A stretch of DNA of 64,000 bases from Alisma plantago-aquatica (taxonomy: Eukaryota > Streptophyta > Magnoliopsida > Alismatales > Alismataceae), in the NCBI GenBank assembly GCA_963693085.1, contig OY856409.1:244270558-244334557 (forward strand). The letters run 5' to 3'. Both the position numbers and the translations under genes were made by a program. A model generated the notes under the pieces. It saw nothing but the letters and a program-made list of their open reading frames with translations, was not told where the DNA came from and did not search any database. Shown here one piece after another: positions 35,920 to 48,800 of this stretch. How positions within the stretch are numbered: position 1 is the stretch's first letter; every line of letters starts with the position of its first letter.

Positions 35920-37568
35920 TGATAAATGTGTATTTATCCCTTTTATTTATATCTTTTAGATATCTTTTTAGCATTATTTTGTTATTTATCTTCTTAGTTT
36001 TGTAATTAATTGTATTAGTTTATATTTTTCTATTTACTTAGAGTTTTAATTATATTTTATTGGTTTTTTTATAAAAATAACTCAATTACAAATTTCTCTT
36101 GGAAGATATTTTACAAAATTTCCGTAGAGTCAGATTTAAATATATACCTCACACCAAAATTGTCATAACTCTCACATCCCAAAGCAGAATTTAATGGTCA
36201 AGTATGAATTGGAAAGGGAATTGAATTATCTACATGAAAAATATATTATCGGACAGATTTTGAAGTTATAACTAGCCCTAAAATTCGTTCAAGCTGTTAT
36301 GGGAATCTGCAGCAAAAAGAATGCAAGCGGTCATCATAATTAAAAGTAATTAAATATTTTCTCTATTGACCAGATCCAGAAAGTTTTCAGCCGCCGACCA
36401 GGAGTCTTCTAGAGAATCTTCTATGTAGGGTTTCCACCCCTCCCATAAAAGGAGGGGAGGACTTTACTAAGAAAGGGGTCTCAAGTTCTTTTTGTACACA
36501 ATCAATAGCGGAATTCTATCATTTCATCTTAATGTAATCTTCCTTTCACGAGCAATAAAGATCAGTTCTTTCATAAAATTAGTTCTTTTATTTCAGTTCT
36601 GGATCTCCTTTCTCAGGTTCTTCTTTTCTGTGTTTTTCTTGGAGTGGGAAAAAAACAAACAAGTCATTTAATCATCGCCTTGGACTCTACGGAGATCCGG
36701 AATTACGATATGTGACTCTTTTGCTTTCTTTCCTAGTTTCTCCCATCCTCGCCATGAGTAGTGAGTAGTTTTTTTATCAAGGCAAGGGGAATAACCACTT
36801 AGCCATATGATTATAGGATTGAGTTTTTACATGACTATTTAGACAGATGGTTTTCAGTTTAGAATTTGTCGATTTAGATGATGTAATTGATCATTTGTAT
36901 CACTTGTTAATCTCGGTGGATGTGACTGTGGAAACTGGGATTTAGAACTCCTAAACTGAATTCATGGGGATTTGGATGCAACCATGGAAAAATCCCCTTT
37001 AGGATGAAGAACAAGGACATGTGAACACCAGGACCTATGGGTTCATGTAGTTTTATTTATGAATAAGCGCATACCTTCTTCCTTCTTATTGTCATGTATC
37101 ATTCGATTTTGTTTTCACAAGGGCTAAGAAGGTGAAACACCTAAGCCTCAATGCCTTCCTCTTTGATTTCAAACTGCTTTTGATTCATTGCTTTCAAGTT
37201 CACCCTTTAATTTTTAGCATTTTACTTTTGTTAGATAAGCGTTTATGTAACATTTTTTCTTTTACTGTCTCTTGTTTTGAATAATCTTTTATTATCCTTT
37301 CATTAGTGTAACCTTTTGTTCTTCTTGTAATGTCCTTTCTTGCATTAGAATATTCAACCCCTCCCAAATCGGACTTTACTTTATGCAAATCTTTCAAAAA
37401 TATCAAAAAGAAATAATTTCAAAAATAAATCGGGTTTACGAGAAATAGATCTTAAAAATATTGTCTTGTGGGATCAACCCTTCTATACTAGCCTTAATCA
37501 GAAAGTAAAAAAGGATTAAGCTCTAGGATAATTTTTTTAGTGAATTGGTGTGTAAATGACGTGAATCA
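35920..37568 (+). repeat. 5' LTR of the Athila/Tat-like element
   Basis: Aligns base for base with 50,293-51,969 over long stretches, for example TTTCCACCCCTCC, CTTGGACTCTACGGAGATCC and GGGGATTTGGATGC. The TATA position (36,444-36,452) reads CATAAAAGG where the 3' LTR has TATAAAAGG. AATAAA at 36,552-36,557 could be the polyadenylation signal. Confidence 0.92.
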
Positions 37569-37572
37569 ATTT

Positions 37573-37590
37573 TAGCACCATTGCCGGGGA
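37573..37590 (+). other. Primer-binding site, tRNA-Asp type, mutated
   Basis: TAGCACCATTGCCGGGGA differs from the intact site at 60,552 (TGGCGCCGTTGCCGGGGA) at three positions, all G to A, as expected from cytosine deamination on the opposite strand. Confidence 0.8.
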
Positions 37591-37820
37591 CAACAGATCA
37601 TTTTCTCAAATCCCGAAAAAAATTGAAAAAACTTTTTTTCATTTTTATGCCTTCCTAGTAACATTCCGGAAGTGATATCTCCTCTTTCTACTGAGTTTTC
37701 ATTCCAGTAGTATATCAATTATGCACTCGATATTAACTATCATATTAAATGTGTATGTGATGCTCGCCGAATGTCGATTCCGCGCCACCATTTTTTAATC
37801 TGGAACCAGAGAGGCTGAGG

Positions 37821-38249
37821 ATGATTTTAATCGATGATGATGATGATGATGATTATATCATCTTCAATCAAGTAGAACCAACTCCAGTACCTGAAGCTTC
37901 ACCAATCACTTCCATTGTGGATGTTAATCTAGTTGATATTAATGACCAATCTGCTTCGTTTGAACCCTTTCTGTATAATGAACTGCCACCCTTAGAAGAA
38001 GTCCAATGTGAAGTAGTTGAGATTCCACACAACCTTGATCAGGAGATGTATAGGTGTTTTAAAGAAATTAAGGATGTCGTAAATGAAGAACTTTGTTTAG
38101 CTAGGGTTGTAGTTGTATGGGGCCATGACTATCCATATAAGTCAGAAAATGAGTGGATGGAGGCCTATGTGGATAAATTCATGAATCAAGAATCTTTTAA
38201 CAAAAAGGTTAAAGACTGGTGGGCTCAAAGAACGTCCCAACAAACCTAA
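37821..38249 (+). CDS. Unrecognised acidic ORF in the Athila/Tat-like element
   Basis: 142 codons. The N-terminus contains a run of seven aspartates from a GAT microsatellite (37,833-37,853). A proline- and acid-rich stretch (EPTPVPEASP, LPPLEEVQ) follows, then a more ordered C-terminal part with WGHDYPYKSENEWMEAY and KVKDWWAQR. No zinc knuckle, capsid signature or catalytic motif is visible. It lies where gag normally sits, about 230 bases after the primer site. It could be a diverged Gag N-terminus or an accessory protein of a non-autonomous family. Whether it is translated is unknown. Confidence 0.35.
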   Translation: MILIDDDDDDDYIIFNQVEPTPVPEASPITSIVDVNLVDINDQSASFEPFLYNELPPLEEVQCEVVEIPHNLDQEMYRCFKEIKDVVNEELCLARVVVVWGHDYPYKSENEWMEAYVDKFMNQESFNKKVKDWWAQRTSQQT

Positions 38250-38283
38250 GGCTCCACCACCCTTCTCAGTTGTAGGCCCAGAT

Positions 38284-38766
38284 TTGGATGTTTACAATAA
38301 TCATCCCATCTTGGTTGAGCCTATTGTGACCAATGTACCATCACCTCCCCAAGATGCACTGATGGATTCTTTTGAAAGGCTTCCTCATCAAGAGCACAAT
38401 GCCCTCACTCAACTACCTCTTTTTCCACATCTGGTTGAACCTGATGAGGTGATTCCATCACCGCAAGAACCTTACATTCCACCATTTTATTGTGAGACGA
38501 TCCCTTCTGAGCCCATTGAGTTGGGCACATGTCCAATAACGGAATTAGATCTCCCCTCCAGATTAGTAAAGGAGCCTGATGACTCCATAGACATCCATGT
38601 TTATGGGATCTTTTATGAAGAGATGGAGAATTCCCCAATAGAGATGGAACAACTTGAATTGATCATTTTTTATAATTATGATGATAATTATGCCATTTGT
38701 GAGTCATCCACACCAAATCAACTGGCTTCCATTTATGGGGCAAAGGATATGCACCTTGTTGCATAA
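38284..38766 (+). CDS. Second unrecognised acidic, proline-rich ORF
   Basis: 160 codons in the frame +1 relative to the preceding ORF, starting 35 bases after its stop. It is rich in Pro, Glu, Asp and Leu (LPHQEHNALTQLPLFPHLVEP, SPQEPYIPPF), with no positive cluster and no metal-binding motif. The acidic, proline-rich style continues from the first ORF, so the two may be one protein split by a frameshift near 38,250. The sequence stays fairly open in the next 200 bases (LPIQAPSPLHVDLGSKK) before stops accumulate. Function unknown. Confidence 0.35.
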   Translation: MDVYNNHPILVEPIVTNVPSPPQDALMDSFERLPHQEHNALTQLPLFPHLVEPDEVIPSPQEPYIPPFYCETIPSEPIELGTCPITELDLPSRLVKEPDDSIDIHVYGIFYEEMENSPIEMEQLELIIFYNYDDNYAICESSTPNQLASIYGAKDMHLVA

Positions 38767-39407
38767 TACACCAGGAAGACATACATCCCCATGTGATTGT
38801 TTACTCAGCTAACAAACTAGTTCTTCCAATACAAGCACCCTCTCCACTACATGTAGATCTAGGTAGCAAAAAGATACTCGAGCTAGATCCTCCGCCCGAT
38901 CTTCCAAATCCGACACTAGATTTGTTACCCAACTAGCACCCGCCAATCTCCCCCAATTCACATTCATCTCCAACACTACTTTCACTGCTAAAGGAAGATA
39001 TGTGGATCCTACTCAAAGGACTACGAGGTGACAAGAAACATCATTCTGGAAAACCTCTTCAAGCTTCCATGACCACCCATCCATTGGTTGTACCATGAAG
39101 ATCCTCTATTCAAAGCCCCAGCCATCATCAACATTCCCTTCATATGGACATATTTTGAGCTACCAGGGCCTCCTAGTGAATCCAAGAATTTTCTTCCCTC
39201 CATCTCAGGTTTGGGTTTTGCTCGAGATGAGCAAAAATCTAAGTCTGGGGTGGAGGTGGGTGGTATGTTTCTACTCTCCCCCCTTATCTTTATTTTTCTG
39301 CATCTTGTTTTCTCTTGTTTTGCATGTATTTGTTGGTATAATTTCTACTTTTATGGTCATTACCTAGTCAGCCATGTTTTATTGCTTTTGTTACAAAAGG
39401 CCATTAT
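38767..39407 (+). other. Interior of the Athila/Tat-like element with an internal purine tract
   Basis: Non-coding or decayed. AAGTCTGGGGTGGAGGTGGG at 39,241-39,260 resembles the tract before the 3' LTR (CAAGTCTGGGGTAT, about 50,277). The nested gypsy element starts at 39,408. Confidence 0.5.
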
Positions 39408-42400
39408 TGTAATGACCACATTTGTGCTTAATTAGTAAACTAGGGTTTACCTGAATGATTACATGCTTTATTAGATTGAAATCATTTAGACTTTATTAAT
39501 GATAGTAGAACAATTGTGATGTTTCAAACCTAAGAAGAAACTCTAATTATGATTTTAGTTTGAAGAATTAGGGTTTGAGAAATGTAAACCCTAATCGGAA
39601 AATTTAGGGTTTTGATAGTACGTGAATGTGGAATTTGATCAGGATAGAAGTGTGGTAAATGATTTTTCATATTTTCTACGAATTTTTTATTTTATTGAAT
39701 TATATGACATGAATAACTCAATTATGCATATTATAAAAAGATTTCAGAATATTTGGGTGTTCTTTGAATGTGGTTCTTAGTCAAATTATACTTTAACTGA
39801 AATGTTGACAGAGTGTTGTTCAGCAGTGTAGTGTTTGATTTTTAATTATTTATTGGTAACTCCAAATGATCTAAAATTTATATTGGAACTATTAAATCAT
39901 ATTTTAGACATCATACTAAATTTAATAATTTTTTAAGGATGTTTGACCTCTCAAATAAATGAATTACAGTAACTTTTTTATAACAAAAAAATCCGCTAAA
40001 ATAAGAAAAAGTATAGTGAGGGGTTAATGTGTAAATTATCCAAACATCTATATTGCTCTATATGAGCAAGCTAGAACCCAAGTAGCTCTCATATTTTGTG
40101 ATCCATTCCAGAGAAATGAAATCCTAGAGAGAGGGGGGAGTTAGGGTTTGAGAGAAGTGGTGGAATTGCTGATCTAGAGTTTCTCTATCCGAGATATGAT
40201 GAAATCAAGTAAGTTTAGCTTTTGCAAGATGATATGAAATGGATTATTTCTCTATTGTGATGAATTTCAGATGATGAAATCACATTATAAATGATTACAA
40301 TCTATCTAAATGATAATTCTTAAAGTAATTGTTGAGGTTATATGAATATACTGAAATATAGGATTTTCGGCTATGACTAAATTTGTTGTATAATTGAATA
40401 AAGAAGTTTGTCTAGTTGAACCTCCTTGGTTATGAAAGATTGTTTTATCTGAATGTGTAGTACATATATTTCATATAAGATTTTGTATTTTATTTGATGA
40501 TATCAATGTTTTCTTGATATATCAGTAAAGAGGGTGAAACCTTAAATGAATGAAAAGTTGGAAGTTTGTGAATAAATTCATGAATTCAACTGATGTGATT
40601 CTTTATTGTTATAAATTCATTTATTTAAGGTTATTCTTGATGAATGATATTTTAATGAATATATTGGAAACCTAGTTAAATTCATACTAGGGTTTCATAT
40701 GCATGACTGATTGAAATGATTTATGTGATAATTTGAGTTTCTAGCTGAATATCATTTTATATTCATACACATTTTGGTTTGTGATGCAAAAATCTCTAGC
40801 TGAGTTAATTGACATGAAATGCATAAGTTGTTATGGTAATTTAAGAAAATAGAAAAGTTGTTTCCCTAGATAGGGATGTCATTGATGCCATGCATGAATA
40901 TGAGAAATGTTTAATGTAAATGTTTATATCATTAGACATGATATCTGTTTGAACATATGATAATTCTTCTATGTGCATGAGAAATGAGAAACCCTAAGAA
41001 AAGGGTAATCAGTATGTTAAGCATCTAAGAAATGAGAAACCCTAAGATAAGGGTAACCAATATGTTATGCATTCAACTAAGTATTATCAGTGCATTCAGA
41101 CGAATAGCTCAAGTAGTCAGTAAAACTAAAATAGTAATAGAAGATGCCCTGAACACGGTAGAAACCTCCCTAAAGGTCTGTACCGGGATGGGTGAAACAT
41201 GCTATGGACTATCAGACATAGGAAGAAGTATCCCGGAACTAAGTATCTAACATCAACTGATTGGATATCGGTGGTACTTCAGTTGAGTATCATAGTATAC
41301 CCAACAATAACCAGAGATCATGGTGGTAATATTTCAGTAGTAGGGGTATCCAATAATAACTAGAGATCCAGTGGTACCCACCAGTTGAAGTATACTTCCC
41401 TTGTAGACCTACTTCTTCTAGAAGTTACTCCATTTTGTGTGCCAGCCCTAGTGAAACCACATTACATAGAGTTGAGGCTTTTTAGCCTAGAGGCACCCCT
41501 CCTGAGTACCCAGGACAAGGGGCCACAGTTTACGGATGTTGTTTAGCTGTTGTTAGGACAGACGTAGCAACCTCATTGCAGACCGAGGTAATTAGTAGTA
41601 GTCTTAAGGTCTCGGGTTTACCTTAAGACTTGTACGGTAAGTCACGCAGTAGTGGCTTTTGCTTAGATGGTACAATCCAAGTAAGTTCAGGGGAAAAGTA
41701 AAAAGAAATGTTAATTGAGTTCAATCGAGTTAAGATAAAGAGTAAAGTAGTCAGACCAGTCAGTTATGTTTTGTTGGCCAACATAGTAGTAGTCAATTCA
41801 GTAGTCAGGTCAAGTCAAAGTTAATGAAAGATTACAAAGAGAATAATGAAAAAAATGTTTAGATATTTTTATATTACTACTTATGCATAATAAGATGAAT
41901 GAGAGGTTAACCAAGTGTGTGTAGTTATTCGATTATTCTTTGTATGTTTTTGGATTATTAGTTTTCTTTATGATCAATAAAGCATGTTCATATATTGATC
42001 CTTTCTTATAGATATCTAGAGTATCCTACCATATTATGTATGTGAATGATCAGTCTCTTTTAAGCTTACTATTGTTATAATTGATATCGGTTTCTCAAAA
42101 GTATATTTTTAATTATATAAGTGCTTTAGATTGTTTCTTTGAAGTACTCATTCACTGAGCGATTAGGCTAACCCCTCTACTCACAATTGTTTTAGGGATA
42201 ACTAGTAGACTGAATATGTCATTGCATTAGCATAGATCTGCCATAGGAGTTAAGTGTGAGATTAGTTAAGTTTATTCGGTCCCTATCATTCTAGGTCCTT
42301 CTATAGAGTTGAGAGAGAATTCTAAATGTTGATTTGTATCTTTGTTTCCTTAATGACAAGAGTATATATCTGGTTATCATGTTGTATGTACATGGAAGTG

Positions 42401-42625
42401 TGAGGAACAAAATGAATGTCTGGATGTGTATCATTAATGTTGAGATCATATTTGAGTAATCAAGGTTTAATTCCTTTGTAAAGTTTATTTATGTGATTAA
42501 ATGCGAAAAGAAAAAAAGGGTTTGAGATAAAGGAAAAGGAAAAAGTTGGGAGTGAACAAAGTATAATCCTCAAACTTATGCCCTAATCTCATGATTAGTG
42601 GTAATCGTGGGATGTGGGTGTAACA
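39408..42625 (+). repeat. 5' LTR of the nested gypsy element
   Basis: 3,218 bp, aligning with 45,855-49,407 throughout apart from a 350-bp indel. A 48-bp tandem duplication (40,982-41,077) containing AAATGAGAAACCCTAAG is also present in the sister LTR. The 72-codon ORF at 41,032-41,250 recurs at 47,830-48,048 and is only a by-product of the LTR sequence. Confidence 0.94.
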
Positions 42626-42628
42626 ACT

Positions 42629-42640
42629 TGGTATCAGATC
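42629..42640 (+). other. Primer-binding site of the nested gypsy element
   Basis: TGGTATCAGATC, one base from the initiator-Met consensus TGGTATCAGAGC, three bases after the LTR end. Confidence 0.9.
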
Positions 42641-45600
42641 TTAGGCTGAGTTGTCAGGGACCATTAGGATAGAAAGTCAGAGTTATAAGTGTGGGTATTA
42701 GGAGGTGATGCGTCTATAGCTCTGGGAGGTCATCGTCTATAGCTCTGGGAGGCCTAAGTATTTAGATACCCTGACCCGGTATCTGATTACTTAGGTTGAC
42801 TAGTATCAATCTACTCTATCTATTCTTCTCTGGATGCCTTGGCCAGGTATGCAGATAAAGGATGGGCTAGAGAGAAATCCTACAAATATTGGGGTTAGAA
42901 GATCGGAAAGAAATGAATGAATTGAGCATAAGAATAGAATGTGATACAACTCTTGCTTTATATTGCTTCTTTGATTGGAGATCAATTGAAATGCTCTTAT
43001 ATATATGAGTTCATATTATCAGTTTGTAGAATATATATGGTTCTTTTAGAATGTTGTGTATCATGAAGTTAATTCAATTATTTCTTACATTCTTTATAAC
43101 AAGTAGATCAGAAGCTATATTTAAATGAGTCTATCCTAATTGGGTATTCTTTCTACATGTTTGAGATGAATAGGAGTTGGTTCATCCCAAGTAGCTCTTG
43201 GCTTCAGGACTATAGGTTCGGCCTAGTCTGGCTGGCAGGATGCGTTACTGGGATCTGAAGACTCCTATTAACAATATAATAAGAGTAGACTCTAGATAAA
43301 TCAGACCCACATCATAGTGAGAATGTACATACACTAAGATGTTAAAATATAAGGGAAAGATTAGAATAGTTAAGAATTAATTGGAATTGAAATCTCAGAT
43401 CCAACTTTGGGGCCTTAGATAAGAAACCCTAAGTTGGGAATGAAGGAAGAGGGATATAGATACAAGACATACATTAGTATGTAATATACAAAATGAAGAA
43501 GAAAGGATGGATAAAGAGAACTGAACTGTATAACTAATTGTGGCACTTTATCCAATCTGAAATCAAGGGAAGATAAGAGAAAACTACATGGAAAGCCAAG
43601 ATAAAAAGAATCAATTACAATTAATGGATCATATAATAGAGTAAAATGTACTTATGTACTCTACAACAAAAGGAAAATAGGAGAAAAAAAGTTAAGATTG
43701 CAATAAGTACATAGAAGTGAAGTTTAGAAAAATGAAAGTGAAGAGAACTAGATAAACACGTAAAATTATAAGACTAGGATAAGAAACTAAGATGAAACAT
43801 AAAAAGAAAGAAGGGATGGAAATGATGAGTTTGATTTAGAAAGAAGGGCACATGATACAAACAAGAGCATGGAATGTGTACTTTTATCATTAAGTTCAAA
43901 GTATTCATCCTTACTAGATTTTGATTCAATGTCTCTATTTAGTAGCAACCTAGTTGACATCGAGTGTGTTCAATAGGTTCCTAGTGATTAAATGGAACTA
44001 GTTCTTAAATGAAGAATAAAGGTGCAGCTAAATAAATGAAAAACTCATATAAAGGTAAATTGTATTCAGAACATAAAAGCTTGATTGAAAAGGAAGCTAT
44101 GGTTGACCCCTGCATGAGATGTTTGATTCAAAACAAAGGACATGTTATGCATAAAATAATGCTAGTAGGGAGGATATTGAATTATAATTTCAACTAGGTA
44201 AAAGTAAAAGGATGATAAGAAAGTTTATATGGCATGAAATATGGAATCATACACAAGAAGTCAGAAACATGATCATAAGAGATAAGTAAAAGTAAATAAT
44301 GGCATAGGGAAGAGTAGGTAGTCAATGATTAAAATAAAGAAGGGGCTGAAACATGAGGGAGTAATATATATGATAAAAGAGAGAGATTTTCAAATGTGAG
44401 GAAATGTGAAATAGTCTAGTCTCCTTGATGATGACTAATATGAGAATCGTGTTAAGTGAATACTCAAAGATTATAATTCTATGTCTCAAAATCTACTTCT
44501 CTTATGTATCCTCCTTAGTGAGGGTAACATGAGATGAAGTGATAAAGAAATAAATCATAAACGATACACAACCGTCATGAGAGACTCATCTACTGAATAT
44601 ACTAATGGCACATAATATGATGATGAAACCCTAGCAGGGTAGATCAAGAAAGTAATCTATTGAAATGGTCAAGTAGGATAAAGAAAATTCAAGTGGTAAA
44701 GACAAGGAATACTTTGGTAAACCTCAAGAGAGCTAAGGTTTGCATATCAAAATAAGGGAGTAAAATCATGTCATGGTAACATCATTTTTTTATAAGGATC
44801 AAACCGTAGATGGTTTAGGGTTGTAAGAGTTAAAGGGATGTCAATAGTGATTTGACCTTAAGCATGAACATCTGTATAAAATAAAATCTGAAGATCATCA
44901 ATATGAGTAGTAAATAGTAGTTATAGTATCCATGGGCTTAAAGGTTGCAAATGTGAAGGATAGATAAATAATACGTAAATGAGTATGAATGAAGGATAAG
45001 AAATAAACTTGAAATATAAGAAGTGTGATTTGAACAAAAAGAGAAGTCCAACATGAGCAAAGTGTAACCTAAAATAATTTTTTGCAGTGGTAGCAAGAAT
45101 GATGAATAATCTATTCTTACCTTAAATGTTATGTTAGTGATGTTTATTATAGATGAATAAAATGAGAAGGATAAGTAAGAAGAAGTTGTAATGCATAAGA
45201 AGAGAAATTAGAGAAAATAAATGGATATCATCAATATGTGAATTTGTTTTAAAGAAGTATAGCTTGTTGAAGGCATTTCAATGGATGAAAATTTATTTTA
45301 CATTTGACTTCAATTGTACATGAGAAAGCAATATACTAAATTGGAATGAGTTTCATGCTTTTAATCATTCATATTTGTAGTCTGACTCAATTTTATACAA
45401 TTTTTGTTACTTCTAGTCTTGCAATTCATGAGCACTTTTCTATTAGAGTGGCAAAATAGTATTATTCAAAATACAAAGGTGAATTGTCTTTAATAACTCT
45501 GATGTGATGTAGAAAAATAAGTAAAGATTGATGTGTATGAATTAAGATAGTGCAATCATATTACCAGTACCGAGGTAACATCTCAACAGGGTATGGCAAA

Positions 45601-45854
45601 AAAAAGTTGTTTATCTATCTCTTTCCTATTACTGATTGTGATAAAAAAAATTCTTCAGCTATCATTGAGAAGTCTTGCTTAAAATATGTTGAGATTAGAA
45701 GAGAAACAAATGACTCAATATTGAAAATAACATTCAAATATGAAATATAAGAGTATAGTGACACATAAGATTTCAAAAATTTAAAAGAAACTTTGAATAT
45801 ACTTTGTTTGTGTATTTATGTTTTGGGGAAGAAACTTTTTAAGGGGGTGAGAAT
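42641..45854 (+). other. Non-coding interior of the nested gypsy element
   Basis: 3.2 kb, A-rich on the plus strand, with no domain recognised and only one ORF over 60 codons (45,550-45,750, no signature). A short tandem repeat of CGTCTATAGCTCTGGGAGG lies at about 42,710-42,752. It ends with the purine tract AAGGGGGTGAGAAT (45,841-45,854). Confidence 0.75.
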
Positions 45855-48800
45855 TGTAATGACAACATTTGTGCTTAATTAGTAAACTAGGGTTTACCTG
45901 AATGATTACATGCTTTATTAGATTGAACATCATTTAGAGTTGATTAATAATAATAGTTCAATTGTGATGTTTCAAACCTAAGAATAAACTCTAATTATGA
46001 TTTTAGTTTGAAGAATTAGGGTTTGAGAAATGTAAACCCTAATCGGAAAAAATTGGGATTTTGATAGTACATGAATATGGAATTTGATCAGGATAGTAGT
46101 GTGGTAAATGATTTTTCATATTTTCTATGAATTTTTAATTTTATTGAATTTATGATATGATATGGAAAACTCAATTATGCATATTGGAGAAAAATTTCAG
46201 AATATTGGGGTCTTCTTTGAATGTGGTTCTCAATCAAACTATACTTTGACCGAAATGTTAACAGAGTGTTGTTTAGTATTGTAGTGTTTGATTTTTAATT
46301 ATTTATTGGTAACTAAAAATGATTTGAAATTTATATTAAACTATAAAATTATATTTAAGAGATCATACTAAATTTTCATAATTTTTGGAGTATGTTGGAT
46401 CTCTGTAATAAACGAATTACAGTAACTTTTTTATAACAGAAAAATCTGTTGAAATAAGAAAAAGTATGGTGAGGGGTTAATGTGTAAATTATCCAAGCAC
46501 CTAAATTGCTCTATATGAGCAAGATATCACCCAAGTAGCTCTCATATTTCGTGATCCATTCCATAGAAATGAAATCCTAGAGAGAGAGCGAGAGTTAGGG
46601 TTTGAGAGAAGAAAGTGGTGGAATTGTTGATCTAGGATTTCTTTATCCGAGATATGATGAAATCAAGTAAGTTTAGCTTCTTTGCATAGACTTTCATGGT
46701 TAATCTTCTCTCACATGTCAAGATTCCGTCCCTCCTCTGATTTTATTCAAAATGAAACCAAATCTTCCCCTTTTCTCGCTCTTTCTTCATAATCCCCCAT
46801 TTCTAGGGTTTCTGGGTTGAAAGGAAGAAGAATCTGGTGATTTGCTAGGGTTTTGATATGAGTTCGAGATTTTCAGAGATGAGCTGCATTTTTAAGGTGT
46901 TTTCACACCTTAGGGTGAGTGGGTACTTCCTTTACACAGTAGATTGTATGAAAATGAGTTAAATCATCAATAATCATCAATTGCTTAGTATGTGAGTACA
47001 AACCCTAGATTGACTTTTTGATCTAGCTTTTGCAAGATGATATGAAATGGATTATTTCTCTATTGTGATAAATTTCAGATGATGAAATCACATTAGAAAT
47101 GATTACAATATATGTAAATGAGAATTCTTAAAGTAATTGTAGAGGTTATATGAATATGCTAAAATTTGGTATTTTCGACTATGACTAAATTTGTTGTATA
47201 ATTGAATAAAGAAGTTTGTCTATTTGAATCTCCTTGGTTATAAAAGATTGTTTTATCTGAATGTGTAGTACATATATGTCAGATAATATCTTATATTTAA
47301 TTTGATGATATCAATGTTTCTTGATATATTAGTAAAGAGGGTGAAATCCTAAATGAATGAAAAGTTGGAAGTTTGCGAATAGATTCATGAATTCAACTGA
47401 TGTGATTCTTTATTGTTATAAATTCATTTATTTAAGGTTATTCTTGATGCATGATATGAATAGATTGGAAACCGTAGTTAAATTTATACCAGGGTTTCAT
47501 ATGCACGATTGATTGAAATGATTTATGTGATAATTCGAGTTTCTAGATGAATATCATTTTATATGCATACGCAATCTGATTTCTGATGCAAAAATCTCTA
47601 GCTGAGTTAATTGACATGAAATGCATAAGTTGTTATGGTAATTTATGAAAATAAAAAAGGCATTTCCCTAGGGATGTCATTGATGACATGCATGAATATG
47701 AGAAATTTTGAATGTAAATGTGTATATCATTAGACATGATATCTATTTGAACATATGAGAATTGTTCTATGTGCATGAGAAATGAGAAACCCAAAGAGAA
47801 GGGTAATTAGTATGTTAAGTATCTAATAAATGAGAAACCCTAAGATAAGGGTAACTAATATGTTATGCATTCAACTAAGTATTATCAGTGAATTCAGTCT
47901 AATAGATCAAGTAGTTAGTAAAACTACGATAGTAATAGTAGATGCCCTGAACACCGTAGAACCCTCCCTGGAGGGCTGTACCAGAATGGGTGAAATAGGT
48001 TATGGACTATCAGATATAGGAAGAAGTAGCTCGGAACTGAGTATCTAACATCAACTAATTGGATATCGGTGGTACTTTAGTTGAGTAGCATAGTACCCAA
48101 CAATAACTAGAGATCTTTGTGGTACTATTTCAGTAGTAGGGGTATCCAATAATAATTGGAGATCCAATGGTACCCACCAGTTGAAGTATACAGCCCTTGT
48201 GGACCTACTTCTTCTGGCAGTTACTTCGTTTTGTGTGCCACCCCTAGTGAAACCGCATTACATAGAGTTGAGGCTTTTTAGCCTAGAGGCACCCCTCATG
48301 AGTACCCAGGACAAGGGGCCATAGTTTTCAGACGTTGTTTAGCCGATGTTAGGCCAGACGTGGCAACCTTGCTATAGACTGAGGTAGTTAGTAGTAGTCT
48401 TAAGGTCTCGGGTTTACCTTAAGACTTGTACGGTAAGTCACTCAGTAATGGTTTTTGCTTGGATGGTACAATCCAAGTGAGTTCATGGGCAAAGTTAAAA
48501 GAAATGTTAATTGAGTTCAGATAAAGAGTACAGTAGTCATATCAGTCAGTTATGTTTAGTTGGCCAACATAGTAGTAGTTAGTTCAATAGTCAGGTCAAG
48601 TCAAAGTTCATGAAAGATTACAAAGAGAATAATGAGAAAAATGTTTAGATATATGTATATTACTACGGATGCATAATAAGATGAATGAGAGGTTAACCAA
48701 GTGTGTGCAGTTATTCAATTATTCTTTGTATTTTTTTGGATTATTAGTTTTCTTTATGATCAATAAAGCATGTTCATGTATCGATCCTTTCTTGTAGATA

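Noticed and set aside
41040..41060. Interstitial telomere repeat (AAACCCTAA)
   Set aside because: Only isolated single copies inside an LTR tandem unit; no run of the heptamer.
41032..41250. 72-codon ORF repeated at 47,830-48,048
   Set aside because: The two copies are the same place in the two LTRs of one element; the repetition reflects LTR identity, not a gene pair.
46675..47029. Intron retained in one LTR and spliced from the other
   Set aside because: The shorter LTR keeps the GTAAGT-like sequence to the left of the gap, and the gap is explained by the TAGCTT direct repeat.
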